Source: Roseovarius confluentis (GTDB lineage Bacteria; Pseudomonadota; Alphaproteobacteria; Rhodobacterales; Rhodobacteraceae). Taken from it: a DNA stretch of 64,000 nucleotides. Both the position numbers and the translations under genes were made by a program. This document shows, in pieces, positions 44,720 to 54,122 of the stretch. Within the stretch, counting starts at the first letter, position 1. Every line of letters begins with the position of its first letter. Under the pieces are notes generated by a model. It saw only the letters and a program-made list of their open reading frames with translations, made no database searches and was not told the DNA's origin. The stretch is taken from the NCBI RefSeq assembly GCF_002917925.1, contig NZ_PPFE01000001.1:62001-126000 (forward strand), given 5' to 3'.

Positions 44720-45652
44720 TTATCCTTGCTTGGCGGCGGGCACGGTCGACGCGCCACCGTTTTCGATCGCCCACTCGGCATTGGTCTTGATGCCGCCCAG
44801 CGGGAAGAAGTGAACGTTGGTGATGTTGAAGTCCGGGTTGGCCGCCTTGTGCGCCGCCAGCTTGGTCAGCACGTCCGTGGGCTCGTAGGGCAACAGCAGC
44901 TTAGACACGTCCATCGCGCGCTTTTGCAGCACCTTCAGCGACGGGCCCACGCCACAGGCGATGGCGAACTTTATCAGCGTCTGCAGTTTCGCGGGCCCCG
45001 CGATGCCGATATGGATGGGCAGGGTCACACCGGCCGCGGCCAGGTCGTCGGCCCACTTGATGATCGGGTCGGCGTCAAAGGCGAACTGCGTGGCCAGAGC
45101 CATCTCGGCATCGGTGCGCTCCGAGAATTTCTGCTTCCACTGAACGGCATCCTCGACGTTCTTCATGCTGCCATCTGGGTCGATGTCGCGGTTGCCCTCG
45201 GGGTGGCCCGCCACGTGCAGCCGTTTGAATCCCGCCCGGTCGAACGCGCCGGTTTGCAACAGTTGTATCGAGCTGTCGAAATCGCCATGCGGATCCTTGA
45301 CGCCACCGGCCAGCACCAGCGCCTGCTCGACGCCCGCTTCTCCCTGGTAGCGCGCGATCCAGTCCTCCAGCGTCGCCTGGTCCTTGATGATCCGCGCGGG
45401 GAAGTGCGGCATCACCTTGTAGCCTTCGGCGGCCACGCGCTTGGCGGTCACGACCATGTCCTCGATCGGCGTGCCCTCGATATGCGCGATGTAGACGCGC
45501 GTGCCTTCGGGCAGCAGATCGCGGAAATTGTCCACCTTCTCGGCAGTACGCGGCATCACCTCGATGGAATAGCCGTCCAGGAAGGCCTCCACCTGCGGGT
45601 TGACCGTGCGCGCGCCCGGGGTCTCACGTTTCTTGAAGTTCAAAAGCGCCAT
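44720..45652 (-). CDS. Methylenetetrahydrofolate reductase-like protein
   Basis: The 310-residue protein is a MetF-like TIM barrel: SIEVMPRTAEKVDNF, YKVMPHFPARII, LVLAGGVKDPHGDF, LHVAGHPEGNRDI, and FVQ-like ATQFAFDADPIIKWADD. MetF makes methyltetrahydrofolate, the donor for the methyltransferase encoded next. Start at 45652, with GGGAGG upstream. The gene order small protein, reductase, methyltransferase forms one operon. Confidence 0.85.
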   Translation of the reverse strand: MALLNFKKRETPGARTVNPQVEAFLDGYSIEVMPRTAEKVDNFRDLLPEGTRVYIAHIEGTPIEDMVVTAKRVAAEGYKVMPHFPARIIKDQATLEDWIARYQGEAGVEQALVLAGGVKDPHGDFDSSIQLLQTGAFDRAGFKRLHVAGHPEGNRDIDPDGSMKNVEDAVQWKQKFSERTDAEMALATQFAFDADPIIKWADDLAAAGVTLPIHIGIAGPAKLQTLIKFAIACGVGPSLKVLQKRAMDVSKLLLPYEPTDVLTKLAAHKAANPDFNITNVHFFPLGGIKTNAEWAIENGGASTVPAAKQG

Positions 45653-45684
45653 CGCGGCCTCCCAGAAAGATTTGCGGCCAGAAC

Positions 45685-45990
45685 TCACGACGAGCCGGCC
45701 CAACCGTCATTCGCGATCAGCTGCTTGATGCGCGCCTGATCGTATTCCTTGTCCAGCCGTGCGGCCTCGGCCTCGGCCACCGCGTCGGCATCGCCCTCCA
45801 CCTCGTAGGGGGCGGCCTTGCGCCACTCGGCGAGATAGGCATCGGTATCCTCGGCGCCGATCTTCATCGCGGCGCGGTCAATGGCCTGCTCGAACCGCTC
45901 GGGCAGGGGGCGCTTGGACCCGCGCCGGCCTTTGCCGACGATCACCTGCGCGGGGATGTCCCGCCAGTATACCACAGTCACATCAACCAT
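45685..45990 (-). CDS. Small 'virulence factor' family protein (PF13769-like)
   Basis: The 101-residue protein starts MVDVTVVYWRDIPAQVIVGKGR and has RPLPERFEQAIDRAAMKIGAEDTDAYLAEWRK, the pattern of the misnamed Virulence_fact family. Members often accompany folate and corrinoid methyl-transfer genes, as here ahead of the MetF-like gene. A structural or electron-transfer partner role is possible but unproven. GAGGAA precedes the ATG. Confidence 0.8.
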   Translation of the reverse strand: MVDVTVVYWRDIPAQVIVGKGRRGSKRPLPERFEQAIDRAAMKIGAEDTDAYLAEWRKAAPYEVEGDADAVAEAEAARLDKEYDQARIKQLIANDGWAGSS

Positions 45991-46222
45991 CGCTGATTCC
46001 TCTACCTCGGTTGACTCTCTCTAATTCACCCGTTGCCTCCGACAGGGTCGTTTTTCGACTTAACGACGTCATCCAGCGACGTCACCTTATCCGCCATGCC
46101 GTTTCGAGGCCATCGCAAGGCACTGGAAAATGATTCAAGTTTATCCCGTGCGCGGCTCAAAGCTTGCGCGAAGCCCAAGCAACCACTACCTTCTAGGTAA
46201 CTCGAAATGGAGGGCGTGAGTT

Positions 46223-47353
46223 ATGGCGCCCAAGCGTCCCGAAAGTGCGGGCGCGGTCCCTCGTTCACCAGAACGACCAAAGGTCGAAAGCCCCGCACTG
46301 ATCTCGCCCGAATCCGGCTCGCTTTATGCGGCGCTGGATCTGGGAACGAACAGTTGTCGTATGCTGATCGCCCGACCTGACGGCGCTCAGTTCAAAGTTG
46401 TGGACAGCTTCTCGAAATCGGTGCAGCTGGGGCAGGGGCTTGAACAGAGCGGCAAGCTGTCGCGCGCCTCGATCTACCGCACCATCCAGGCCCTGCGCGT
46501 CTGCCAGCAAAAGCTCAAGCGCAACAAGGTCAAGAACATGCGGCTGGTGGCCACCGAGGCCTGCCGCCGCGCCTCCAACGGCGCCGCCTTCATGAAGAAG
46601 GTCGAGCGGGAGACCGGCCTGCGCCTCGACATCATCGAACCCCAGGAAGAGGCGCAGCTGGCCGTCGTGTCCTGCGCCCCGCTGGTCAGCAAGAAGACCG
46701 AGCAACTGCTGGTCGTCGATATCGGCGGTGGCTCGACCGAGCTTGTGTGGATCGACCTGACCAATGTGCGCCCGCGCGAGCGGGCCTCGGCCATCATGCG
46801 GATGCATGGCGGGTTTCCCGACGCGCGACGCGGCGATGGCCCGTCGGCCCGCGTGGTCGATTGGATCAGCGTGCCGCTTGGCGTGGCCACGCTTCGTGAC
46901 CAGTTCAACGATGTCGAGGATGACGCCGCCCGCTTTGCCCTCATGAGCTGGTTCTTCGAGGAAAACCTCGCTGAATTCGCCCCTTACAAGGACGAGCCGC
47001 CCCGCGCAGGCTTTCAGATCGTCGGCACCTCGGGCACTGTCACCACCGTCGCGGCGAGCCATCTCGGCCTCAAACGCTACGACCGCAACAAGGTCGACGG
47101 GCTCCGCATGACGTCCGATCAGATCGACCGCGTGATCCGCGACTACCTCGCCATGGGCCCCGCCGGACGCCGTCGTGACCCGCGTATCGGGCTCGACCGT
47201 CAGGCGCTCATCATGTCGGGTGCAGCCATCCTTCAGGCGCTTCTGCGCTGCTGGCCCACCGACCGCCTGTCGGTCGCTGACCGCGGCCTGCGCGAGGGGA
47301 TGCTCTACGCCCAGATGGCCGCCGACGGCGTATTGATCGAAGGACAGGATTGA
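46223..47353 (+). CDS. ppx: Ppx/GppA-family phosphatase
   Basis: The 376-residue protein has the ASKHA sugar-kinase-like fold of exopolyphosphatase/guanosine pentaphosphatase: [39 protein letters not shown] and [11 protein letters not shown]. It degrades polyphosphate or pppGpp; sequence does not separate the two. It ends within the rlmE start (TGATG), so the genes are coupled. Confidence 0.92.
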   Translation: MAPKRPESAGAVPRSPERPKVESPALISPESGSLYAALDLGTNSCRMLIARPDGAQFKVVDSFSKSVQLGQGLEQSGKLSRASIYRTIQALRVCQQKLKRNKVKNMRLVATEACRRASNGAAFMKKVERETGLRLDIIEPQEEAQLAVVSCAPLVSKKTEQLLVVDIGGGSTELVWIDLTNVRPRERASAIMRMHGGFPDARRGDGPSARVVDWISVPLGVATLRDQFNDVEDDAARFALMSWFFEENLAEFAPYKDEPPRAGFQIVGTSGTVTTVAASHLGLKRYDRNKVDGLRMTSDQIDRVIRDYLAMGPAGRRRDPRIGLDRQALIMSGAAILQALLRCWPTDRLSVADRGLREGMLYAQMAADGVLIEGQD

Positions 47354-48084
47354 TGGCGAAGAAACCAACCGGCAAGGGCCCCACGGGCAAGAACACGTCC
47401 GGCCGCGGCCAGCGCGACCTGACCGTCAAGGTCAAGACCGCCAAGGGCCGGCGCAGCAGTTCCACCCGCTGGCTGCAACGGCAGCTCAATGACCCTTACG
47501 TGAAACGCGCCCAGGCCGAAGGCTATCGTGGCCGTGCCGCCTACAAGATCATGGAACTGGACGACAAGTTCCGTTTTCTCGTCCCCGGCGCGCGCGTCGT
47601 AGACCTCGGCTGTGCCCCCGGCGGCTGGTGCCAGGTGGCCGTGCCGCGCGTAAACGCACTGGGCGAGAAATCCGGCAAGGCGCAGGGCTATATCCTCGGT
47701 ATCGACCTGCAAGAGGTCGAACCCATCGCGGGCTGCGAGTTGCACGTGCTCGACTTCATGGAAGACGACGCCGACGACAAGGTCAAGGAATGGCTGCGCG
47801 GAAAGGCGGACGTGGTCATGTCGGACATGGCGGCCTCCTCCTCGGGCCACAAACAGACCGACCACCTGCGCATCATCGCACTGTGCGAGGCCGCGGCCTA
47901 TCTCGCCTTCGACGTTCTGGAAGAGGGCGGCACCTTTGTCTCCAAGGTGCTGGCCGGAGGGGCCGAGGGCGATTTGCAGAAATTGCTGAAGCAACGCTTC
48001 GCCAAAGTCGCCAACGTCAAGCCACCCGCGTCACGCTCGGACAGTTCCGAGAAGTTTGTCATCGCCACGGGGTTCCGCGGCTAA
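47353..48084 (+). CDS. rlmE: 23S rRNA 2'-O-ribose U2552 methyltransferase
   Basis: The 243-residue protein (RrmJ/FtsJ) has [14 protein letters not shown] (SAM site), [31 protein letters not shown] and a catalytic Lys in FVSKVLAGG, with the last KxE-type [14 protein letters not shown]. It methylates the A loop of 23S rRNA during late 50S assembly. N-terminal 45 residues are basic. It overlaps the ppx stop. Confidence 0.95.
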   Translation: MAKKPTGKGPTGKNTSGRGQRDLTVKVKTAKGRRSSSTRWLQRQLNDPYVKRAQAEGYRGRAAYKIMELDDKFRFLVPGARVVDLGCAPGGWCQVAVPRVNALGEKSGKAQGYILGIDLQEVEPIAGCELHVLDFMEDDADDKVKEWLRGKADVVMSDMAASSSGHKQTDHLRIIALCEAAAYLAFDVLEEGGTFVSKVLAGGAEGDLQKLLKQRFAKVANVKPPASRSDSSEKFVIATGFRG

Positions 48085-48269
48085 AGCACCGCGGGCCGGG
48101 TGTCGAAAGACAACTCCGCCAGTTCCCGAAACGTCAGCGCCGCGTTGCCGTCAGTGATCTGCACTTGTGTTGACCTGTCACGCACCCGCCGCGCGGCATT
48201 CTCCTGCCGCAGAAGCTCGAAAAGCCGCGCGTGGCGTTGAATCAGGGATTTGTCCGGTCTGCTCTGCAT
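48081..48269 (-). CDS. Small hypothetical protein, 62 residues
   Basis: Starting [20 protein letters not shown], this highly charged protein has no signal or membrane helix. GAGG lies eight bases before the ATG at 48269. It faces rlmE and overlaps its stop by four bases. It may be real because the frame is full and has a ribosome site, but I recognise no family. Confidence 0.45.
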   Translation of the reverse strand: MQSRPDKSLIQRHARLFELLRQENAARRVRDRSTQVQITDGNAALTFRELAELSFDTRPAVL

Positions 48270-48388
48270 GTGGCCTCGACGGGGGGTCCGCTCAGTGTCG
48301 CGCGAAATTCCTGCCATTCCATTAAGGCGGTTTTGGCCCGCTGATCGTTCGATTTGCGGGCAGGGGCGAAGATCCCTTGCCGCCAGAG

Positions 48389-48447
48389 ATCCCGGATCAG
48401 GTCCGGGATAACGTCTTGCCGAATTCGTAGGGTGGGTGAAAACCCAC
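48389..48447. repeat. Paired palindromic repeats
   Basis: ATCCCGGA and TCCGGGAT arms (48389-48409) form one hairpin; TAGGGTGGGTGAAAACCCAC at 48428-48447 is the second. This is the third place in the window where the two families stand together. The surrounding gap 48270-48623 contains no supportable gene. Confidence 0.8.
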
Positions 48448-48623
48448 GCGACCTCCGCGCGCCGTCTTCACCCTATCTTCACGTCTTTCCGATCGCGCCG
48501 TTCCACCGCACGTCCTGTTAACTCGGGCTCCGCTGAAAACCGCACCGTCGCGATACCACCCGAATACCGACGCGATACCGACGCCGGAATCGGGCGTTCG
48601 AAAAAATTAACTTTTGAGTCGCC

Positions 48624-48839
48624 TCACGCCTCGCGACCGTGTCGCACCAGCCGCGCATGCAGCCGCCGCGCATCCGGCGCCCCGGCCTCCAACGCGAACA
48701 CATACGCATGCGTCAGGTAGAAGCACGACGCATCCAGATCGTTCGCCGTATCCGCGGCTTTGGTGTAAAGCTGTATCAGCGCGGAGCTGTCATGCGCCTC
48801 GTGCGCGGCGATCATCGCGTTGTCCAGAACTGCACTCAT
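48624..48839 (-). CDS. Small conserved protein translated with the Rieske oxygenase, 71 residues
   Basis: MSAVLDNAMIAAHEAHDSSAL continues into two or three helices (LIQLYTKAADTANDLD, FYLTHAYVFALEAG, ARRLHARLVRHGRE), resembling a single tetratricopeptide-type helical pair. Its ATG overlaps the oxygenase stop by four bases, so it is made together with it and may be a partner. Function unknown. Confidence 0.65.
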   Translation of the reverse strand: MSAVLDNAMIAAHEAHDSSALIQLYTKAADTANDLDASCFYLTHAYVFALEAGAPDARRLHARLVRHGREA

Positions 48840-49996
48840 TCCGCCGCCTTTCCCATACCACGATAGGTTTCGATCTTGCCGGCGACCCAGGAGTGAAAAC
48901 AATGGGTCGGGCTGTCCATCACAGGCGAGAAACGCCCCCCGTCGAACTGGTCCGCGTGCCGCCCGCGCTGCATGCCTTCGACCACGAAGATGTCCTCTTC
49001 AAAGACCGTCTTCCAAAGCTGCGTGTTACGCATCCGCAGCCCTTCGTCACTATCGGGCACGGAATAGTAGAGGTGGATATGTTCGACCGTTTTCTCGGGA
49101 CCTTTCGGTTCCAGGATGATGGCGAAGGCATGGTCGCGATGGACGCCCAGCAGGACGTTCGGGTAGACGGCGATGTACTCCGCCTGTTCATTCCACTTTG
49201 CGCCAACTCCTTCAAAATCGGGGAATTTTTCGCCGTTCTCGTTGGTCAGCTGGCGATAGACCATCGTGCCCTGACCCGAGAATGCACCGGGCTCTTCGAT
49301 GTTGTAGTGGTCCTCCAGCTTGGAATAGCTGTTGAGCCCCGGATGCACCCACGGCAGGTGGTAGCTCTCGCAATAGTTCTCCACCGCCAGCTTCCAGTTG
49401 GTGTTGACCTCGAACTCGATCTTGCTGTCGAATCCGCCGTGATAGACCGGCAATTCAAATTCCGACCAGCGCGCGATGACGTCCTTCATGGCCTCCTCGA
49501 AGACCGGCGCATCGCCCGAGACGTTGATCCACACGACATCGCGCCACACGTGGCTGCGCACCTCGATCAGGCCCAGGTTGTCGCGCTTGATCGCGTCGTG
49601 CGTATTGTGACCCGGTCCGCCCACATGCGGGGTCGAGACCAGCTTGCCCTTGGTGGAATAGCACCACGAATGATAGGGGCAGCGGATCGCACCCTCGATC
49701 TTGCGTGGCTCTTCCACAAGGATCATGCCCCGGTGACGGCAGATGTTCTGAAACACCCGGACGTCGCCATCCTTGTCGCGCAAAAGCAGCAGGGGCATCC
49801 CCAGGAACTCGATCGGTTTGGCGTCACCCGGCTCCGGCACGTCGGCCGCGACAGACAGCCCGGCCCACTGCGTATAGAGCAGCGCTTGGCGTTCCTCGGC
49901 GTAGATGGCGGGGTCGATGTAGTGGGCGTTGGGAAGGCCATTGGCCTTTTCGACACTGGTGCGAACGGCGGAGAGATCGGTGATCGTTGCAGACAT
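48836..49996 (-). CDS. Rieske non-haem iron oxygenase, alpha subunit
   Basis: The 386-residue protein has a Rieske [2Fe-2S] motif (CRHRG at 86-90 and CPYHSW at 106-111) and the mononuclear iron block ENYCESYHLPWVHPGL with two histidines. The layout resembles choline/betaine- or stachydrine-type monooxygenases, so demethylation of a quaternary amine is plausible. No reductase is adjacent; electrons must come from elsewhere. Start at 49996 gives the usual N terminus. Confidence 0.87.
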   Translation of the reverse strand: MSATITDLSAVRTSVEKANGLPNAHYIDPAIYAEERQALLYTQWAGLSVAADVPEPGDAKPIEFLGMPLLLLRDKDGDVRVFQNICRHRGMILVEEPRKIEGAIRCPYHSWCYSTKGKLVSTPHVGGPGHNTHDAIKRDNLGLIEVRSHVWRDVVWINVSGDAPVFEEAMKDVIARWSEFELPVYHGGFDSKIEFEVNTNWKLAVENYCESYHLPWVHPGLNSYSKLEDHYNIEEPGAFSGQGTMVYRQLTNENGEKFPDFEGVGAKWNEQAEYIAVYPNVLLGVHRDHAFAIILEPKGPEKTVEHIHLYYSVPDSDEGLRMRNTQLWKTVFEEDIFVVEGMQRGRHADQFDGGRFSPVMDSPTHCFHSWVAGKIETYRGMGKAAE

Positions 49997-50118
49997 CGGT
50001 AACACATCCCCTTGGCTGGTGATGTTCACCGATTGCCTGAAACCGCGCCGGAAAAACCGACGATTCACGACACGAATTTCCGCAAAGCGACTGTCTAAAC
50101 GCAGGTGAGGCCTGCGGC

Positions 50119-50973
50119 CTAGCGGAATTCCTCTTTCAGGCGCAGCAGTCGCGCATGAAATACCGGAACCTCTTCCAGTGTTACCAGCCCGGCTTGCCGC
50201 GCCACCGGCAGCGCCTTGGTCAGCCCCGGACCAAGGTATTCATAGACCATCCGGGCCGCGCGCCTCCCGGTCACTTTCTCACGCACGGTGCGTGTCGCGT
50301 AGCCTTCCCAGATATTGGATTGGAAAGAGGTTTCGGGGGTCAGGAAGTTGAACGAACAGGCGAGCGAGTTGCGATGCGTGACCAGCGCCGCCACGCCTTC
50401 CTCCTGCCGCATGATCAGGCCGCGGAATTCCCTGCTCGCGGGCTCTGTGGACAGACCCTGGCTGCGCATCGCATCACGCGGCTCGAATCCGCGCAGAAAC
50501 GTATAGGGCGCCTCGCGGTGCACGTGGACAAGGCCGATGGTAAAAAGGGTGTCGTCGATGAAGGACCGTCGGACGAAACTGTAGAACCCGCTGGGAAAAA
50601 TCTCTTCGGGCACAGCGGTGGGCGACGCTCCGAAAAAGCCTGACAGGAAAGAATGGCCCAGAAGTTCGGGCGATGTCGCGAAAATCGACTCGACCGGTTC
50701 CAGAAGGATCCGGGCATCCACATCGAAGAACTGGCAGATCCTGTACAACAGATCGGGCCGTGGGAAGCTTTCGCCAGAGAGGTAGCGGTTGAACTGCGTG
50801 CGATTGATCCCAATCTCCCGGCACAGGCCTGAGACAGATTTGTACGGTGCACTAAGGATCTGTAAGTTCTGGCCAAATATACCGCGAAGGACCGCAGGAT
50901 CGGGCGACAAGGCAGGCGGGGTGTTTGACTGGGTTTTCCGGTTCAAAACAGTACCGATTCTCCGTCCTCCCAT
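50119..50973 (-). CDS. XRE-family regulator
   Basis: The 284-residue protein has a Cro/C1-type helix-turn-helix at about residues 45-85 (SVSGLCREIGINRTQFNRYLSGESFPRPDLLYRIC) and a 190-residue C-terminal part of unknown fold, perhaps a sensor. It lies 122 bases upstream of the Rieske oxygenase gene, same strand, and is a candidate regulator of it. The start could also be an internal TTG at residue 10. Confidence 0.78.
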   Translation of the reverse strand: MGGRRIGTVLNRKTQSNTPPALSPDPAVLRGIFGQNLQILSAPYKSVSGLCREIGINRTQFNRYLSGESFPRPDLLYRICQFFDVDARILLEPVESIFATSPELLGHSFLSGFFGASPTAVPEEIFPSGFYSFVRRSFIDDTLFTIGLVHVHREAPYTFLRGFEPRDAMRSQGLSTEPASREFRGLIMRQEEGVAALVTHRNSLACSFNFLTPETSFQSNIWEGYATRTVREKVTGRRAARMVYEYLGPGLTKALPVARQAGLVTLEEVPVFHARLLRLKEEFR

Positions 50974-51167
50974 ACGTCGTCCATAGTCTCGCGAATGGAA
51001 TTATTGCCCTCGCTACACGAAGATGTACGATTCTGTCCAGAAGTTGACGCGCTTTAGCGTCAGATTCGTTGACTGCTGACACAAATAGGTGCCGCAGATG
51101 CTTCAGATTTCCAGTGATCGCAACCTTGCGCTGGCCTATCCTAAATTCAGGATACAGCGAGGTTGCT

Positions 51168-51563
51168 ATGTACGGTGCAGTATTGTGGGCTGATCGGTGT
51201 TCGAACCGCGCGCTGATCTGGTGTGAAGATCATGGCGAACTGGCGTTCTTCGAAGGTGAACCGAGCGACTCCACCAAAGCTTCGAAATTCGAGGAGGGAG
51301 ACTTCGTTGCGTTCAAGATCCGTGACGGTCGCGGCATGCGCCTTGCCTTCGAGGTCGAGGTCGTTGCAACCGAGGAATACCCCTGCCTCGCGGCCGATCT
51401 GCGCTGCGCTACCTCGGACAGTGATCCTGGATACGCCGCTGCGCAGGACAGCGAAGAGCGCAAGGTTCTGCCGTTTCCGGTTCAGCCCGGCATGGACGTC
51501 CGAACTGCCGCGCAGCCGCAGCAGCCCAGCGCTCGCCTTGGGAAGGTCAATCTGTCCCGCTAG
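51168..51563 (+). CDS. Conserved hypothetical protein, 131 residues
   Basis: MYGAVLWADRCSNRALIWCEDHGELAFFEG begins a soluble protein with an acidic beta-rich part (FEEGDFVAFKIRDGRGMRLAFEVEVV), which could be a small barrel. The C-terminal 30 residues are low in complexity. GAGG precedes the ATG. Frame usage looks coding. No function known to me. Confidence 0.65.
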   Translation: MYGAVLWADRCSNRALIWCEDHGELAFFEGEPSDSTKASKFEEGDFVAFKIRDGRGMRLAFEVEVVATEEYPCLAADLRCATSDSDPGYAAAQDSEERKVLPFPVQPGMDVRTAAQPQQPSARLGKVNLSR

Positions 51564-51582
51564 ATTTTAACGGTACCGCGGA

Positions 51583-52143
51583 TCAGTTTCCTCGGGATAG
51601 CGCGGCAACACCTGTTCGGGCGATCTCTTCCAGGCCCAGCGGACGCATGAGGTCAGCGAACGCATCAACCTTTTCCGACGTGCCGGTAATCTCGAAGACG
51701 AAGCTGTCCAGCGTGCTGTCCACCACACTGGCGCGGAAGATATCCGCAAGCCGTAGGGCCTCGACCCGCTTGTCGCCGGTGCCGGTGACGCGCAACAGCG
51801 CCAGTTCGCGCTCTACCGTGCGGCCCTCGACCGTCAGGTCATGGACTTCGTGCACCACTACGATCCGGCCAAGTTGCGCCTTGATCTGCTCGATGATCTG
51901 AGGCGTGCCCGTGGTGACAATAGTGATGCGGGACATATGGCCGGTATGATCCACTTCGGCCACGGTCAGGCTGTCGATGTTATAACCGCGTCCCGAGAAG
52001 AGGCCGATCACGCGGGCCAGAACGCCGGGCTCGTTATCCACGATGACGGCTAGAGTGTGACGCTCTTCCGCGTCGGAAAACGTGGGCCGCAAGTTATAGG
52101 CGGAATGGCTGGTCGCGCCTTTCTTGATTTTCAGGGCTGACAT
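51583..52143 (-). CDS. ilvN: Acetolactate synthase, regulatory small subunit
   Basis: The 186-residue protein has an N-terminal ACT domain (TLAVIVDNEPGVLARVIGLFSGRGYNIDSL) that binds valine for feedback inhibition, and a C-terminal second domain (DLTVEGRTVERELALLRV, GTSEKVDAFADLMRPLG). It follows ilvB after 49 bases in the same operon, under the attenuator upstream of ilvB. Confidence 0.95.
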   Translation of the reverse strand: MSALKIKKGATSHSAYNLRPTFSDAEERHTLAVIVDNEPGVLARVIGLFSGRGYNIDSLTVAEVDHTGHMSRITIVTTGTPQIIEQIKAQLGRIVVVHEVHDLTVEGRTVERELALLRVTGTGDKRVEALRLADIFRASVVDSTLDSFVFEITGTSEKVDAFADLMRPLGLEEIARTGVAALSRGN

Positions 52144-52192
52144 GGGATTAATCCTTTGAAGTGTGTCGTGCAGGGCAGGGACGGGGGGTGGC

Positions 52193-53950
52193 CTACACCA
52201 GCACCGCCCCGCCTGCGTCGATGGCATCCGCGGTGGACGCATTCTCGCCCAGCAGCATCTCATTATGCGCCTTGCCCGACGGGATCATCGGGAAGCAGTT
52301 CTCATGCTTCTCAACCAAGCAATCGAAAATCACCGGTCCATCGTAGTTCAGCATCTCCATGATCGCATCGTCCAGATCGGCAGGGTCCGAACACTGGATG
52401 CCTTTCGCCCCGAACGCCTCGGCCAGCTTGACGAAATCGGGCAGGGCGTCGGACCACGAGTGCGAATAACGCTCTCCATGCAGCAACTCCTGCCACTGGC
52501 GCACCATGCCAAGGCGTTCATTGTTGAGGATAAACTGCTTGACCGGAAGGCGGTATTGAACGGCCGTTCCCAATTCCTGCATGTTCATCAGCCACGATGC
52601 CTCGCCCGCGACATTGATCACCAACGCCTCTGGGTGCGCCACCTGAACGCCAATAGAGGCCGGAAAGCCGTATCCCATGGTGCCCAGCCCGCCAGACGTC
52701 ATCCAGCGGTTGGGGTCTTCGAACCCAAGGTACTGCGCCGCCCACATCTGGTGCTGGCCCACTTCGGTGCAAATGTAGCGATCATGGCCTTTGGTCAGTT
52801 CTTCAAGACGATGCATCGCATGCTGGGGCTTGATCGTCTTGCCTTGTTGAGTGAAAGCGAGGCAGTTGATCTTTTTCCATTCCTCGATCCGACCCCACCA
52901 ATTGCGAATGGCCTCACGGTTGACCTTGCTGCCGCGCTCCTTCCAGACCGACATCAACTGGCGCAGGACCTCCTTTACGTCGCCTACGATGGGGAAGTCT
53001 GTCCGGATCACCTTGTTGATCGAGGACGGGTCGATATCGATATGCGCCCGCTGCGATCCGGGCGAGAACGCGTCCAACCGCCCTGTAATCCGGTCGTCGA
53101 ACCGCGCCCCAATATTTATCATCAGGTCGCAGTCATGCATCGCCATGTTCGCCTCGTAGAGGCCGTGCATGCCCAGCATACCCAACCAGTTCTTGCCCGA
53201 CGCCGGATAGCAGCCAAGGCCCATCAAGGTCGATGTGATCGGAATACCCGTCGCCTCGACCAGCTCGCGCAGAAGCGCGGTCGCCTCGTCGCCGGAATTG
53301 ATGACGCCGCCGCCCGTGTAGAAGACGGGCCGCTCGGCCTGCTCCAGCGCCTCGACCAGTTCGGTGATCGTGTCGATGTCGCCCGTGGTCTGCGGCTGGT
53401 AATGCGAGGTCTTGGTCTGCGCAGGCTCCAGGTACTTGGCCGATGCGAACTGCACGTCTTTCGGAATGTCCACCAGCACCGGTCCTGGTCGGCCCGACGT
53501 GGCCACGTGAAACGCCTCGTGGATGGTCTGGGCCAGACGCTCGGTTTCCTTGACCAGCCAGTTGTGCTTGGTGCAGGGGCGGGTAATGCCGACCGTGTCG
53601 GCCTCCTGAAACGCGTCGGAGCCGATCATGAATGTTGGTACTTGGCCGGTCAGAACGATCAGCGGGATCGAGTCCATCAGCGCGTCGGTCAAGCCAGTCA
53701 CGGCGTTGGTCGCCCCGGGCCCCGAGGTCACCAGAACGACGCCGGGCTTCCCGGTCGACCGGGCATAGCCTTCGGCGGCATGGACCGCGCCTTGCTCATG
53801 CCGGACGAGGATGTGCCGAATGTCATTCTGCTGAAAGATCTCGTCATAAATCGGTAGCACGGCGCCGCCGGGATATCCGAATACGACGTCCACACCCTGA
53901 TCCTTCAAGGCCTGGACCACCATTTTCGCTCCGGTCATCTGACGTGTCAT
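52193..53950 (-). CDS. ilvB: Acetolactate synthase, catalytic large subunit
   Basis: AHAS makes acetolactate (valine, leucine) or acetohydroxybutyrate (isoleucine) with thiamine diphosphate. The 585-residue protein has FGYPGGAVLPIYDE, catalytic Glu52 in RHEQGAVHAAEGYA, SGPGATN, GARFDDR and a ThDP/Mg site near GEASWLMNMQELGTA. Within the latter the usual GDG..N is GEA..N, a variant worth checking. Start at 53950, GGAG upstream. Control is by the leader at 53994-54151. Confidence 0.95.
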   Translation of the reverse strand: MTRQMTGAKMVVQALKDQGVDVVFGYPGGAVLPIYDEIFQQNDIRHILVRHEQGAVHAAEGYARSTGKPGVVLVTSGPGATNAVTGLTDALMDSIPLIVLTGQVPTFMIGSDAFQEADTVGITRPCTKHNWLVKETERLAQTIHEAFHVATSGRPGPVLVDIPKDVQFASAKYLEPAQTKTSHYQPQTTGDIDTITELVEALEQAERPVFYTGGGVINSGDEATALLRELVEATGIPITSTLMGLGCYPASGKNWLGMLGMHGLYEANMAMHDCDLMINIGARFDDRITGRLDAFSPGSQRAHIDIDPSSINKVIRTDFPIVGDVKEVLRQLMSVWKERGSKVNREAIRNWWGRIEEWKKINCLAFTQQGKTIKPQHAMHRLEELTKGHDRYICTEVGQHQMWAAQYLGFEDPNRWMTSGGLGTMGYGFPASIGVQVAHPEALVINVAGEASWLMNMQELGTAVQYRLPVKQFILNNERLGMVRQWQELLHGERYSHSWSDALPDFVKLAEAFGAKGIQCSDPADLDDAIMEMLNYDGPVIFDCLVEKHENCFPMIPSGKAHNEMLLGENASTADAIDAGGAVLV

Positions 53951-53993
53951 CTCATTGCTCCATTCATGACATGTGTCTCTTTGCGTTACGCAT

Positions 53994-54021
53994 AAAAAAG
54001 CCCCCGGAGGGTTCCGAGGGC
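53994..54021 (-). terminator. Attenuator terminator of ilvBN
   Basis: Arms 54013-54021 and 54000-54008 pair over nine positions (one G-T) with a 4-base loop, followed at once by T6 (53994-53999). It lies between leader peptide and ilvB. Three bases of its first arm also belong to a competing 10-bp hairpin (54019-54028 with 54054-54063). Confidence 0.9.
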
Positions 54022-54046
54022 GCATGGGGTACCTTTATGGTGTCCG

Positions 54047-54094
54047 TTACCGGCCCATGCGCCATTTACCTACGACTACGATTAGCGATGCCAT
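54047..54094 (-). CDS. ilvL: ilv leader peptide MASLIVVVGKWRMGR
   Basis: A 15-codon frame with AGGAG ten bases upstream reads Leu-Ile-Val-Val-Val at codons 4-8, the three end-product amino acids of the pathway. Its last codons (Trp-Arg-Met-Gly) contain GGCGCATGGG, which can pair with CCCATGCGCC and thereby break the terminator. A ribosome stalled at the Ile/Val codons would leave it free; one at the stop codon would cover it. Confidence 0.88.
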   Translation of the reverse strand: MASLIVVVGKWRMGR

Positions 54095-54122
54095 GTGCGG
54101 CGACTCCTTGCTGCGTTCGGGG

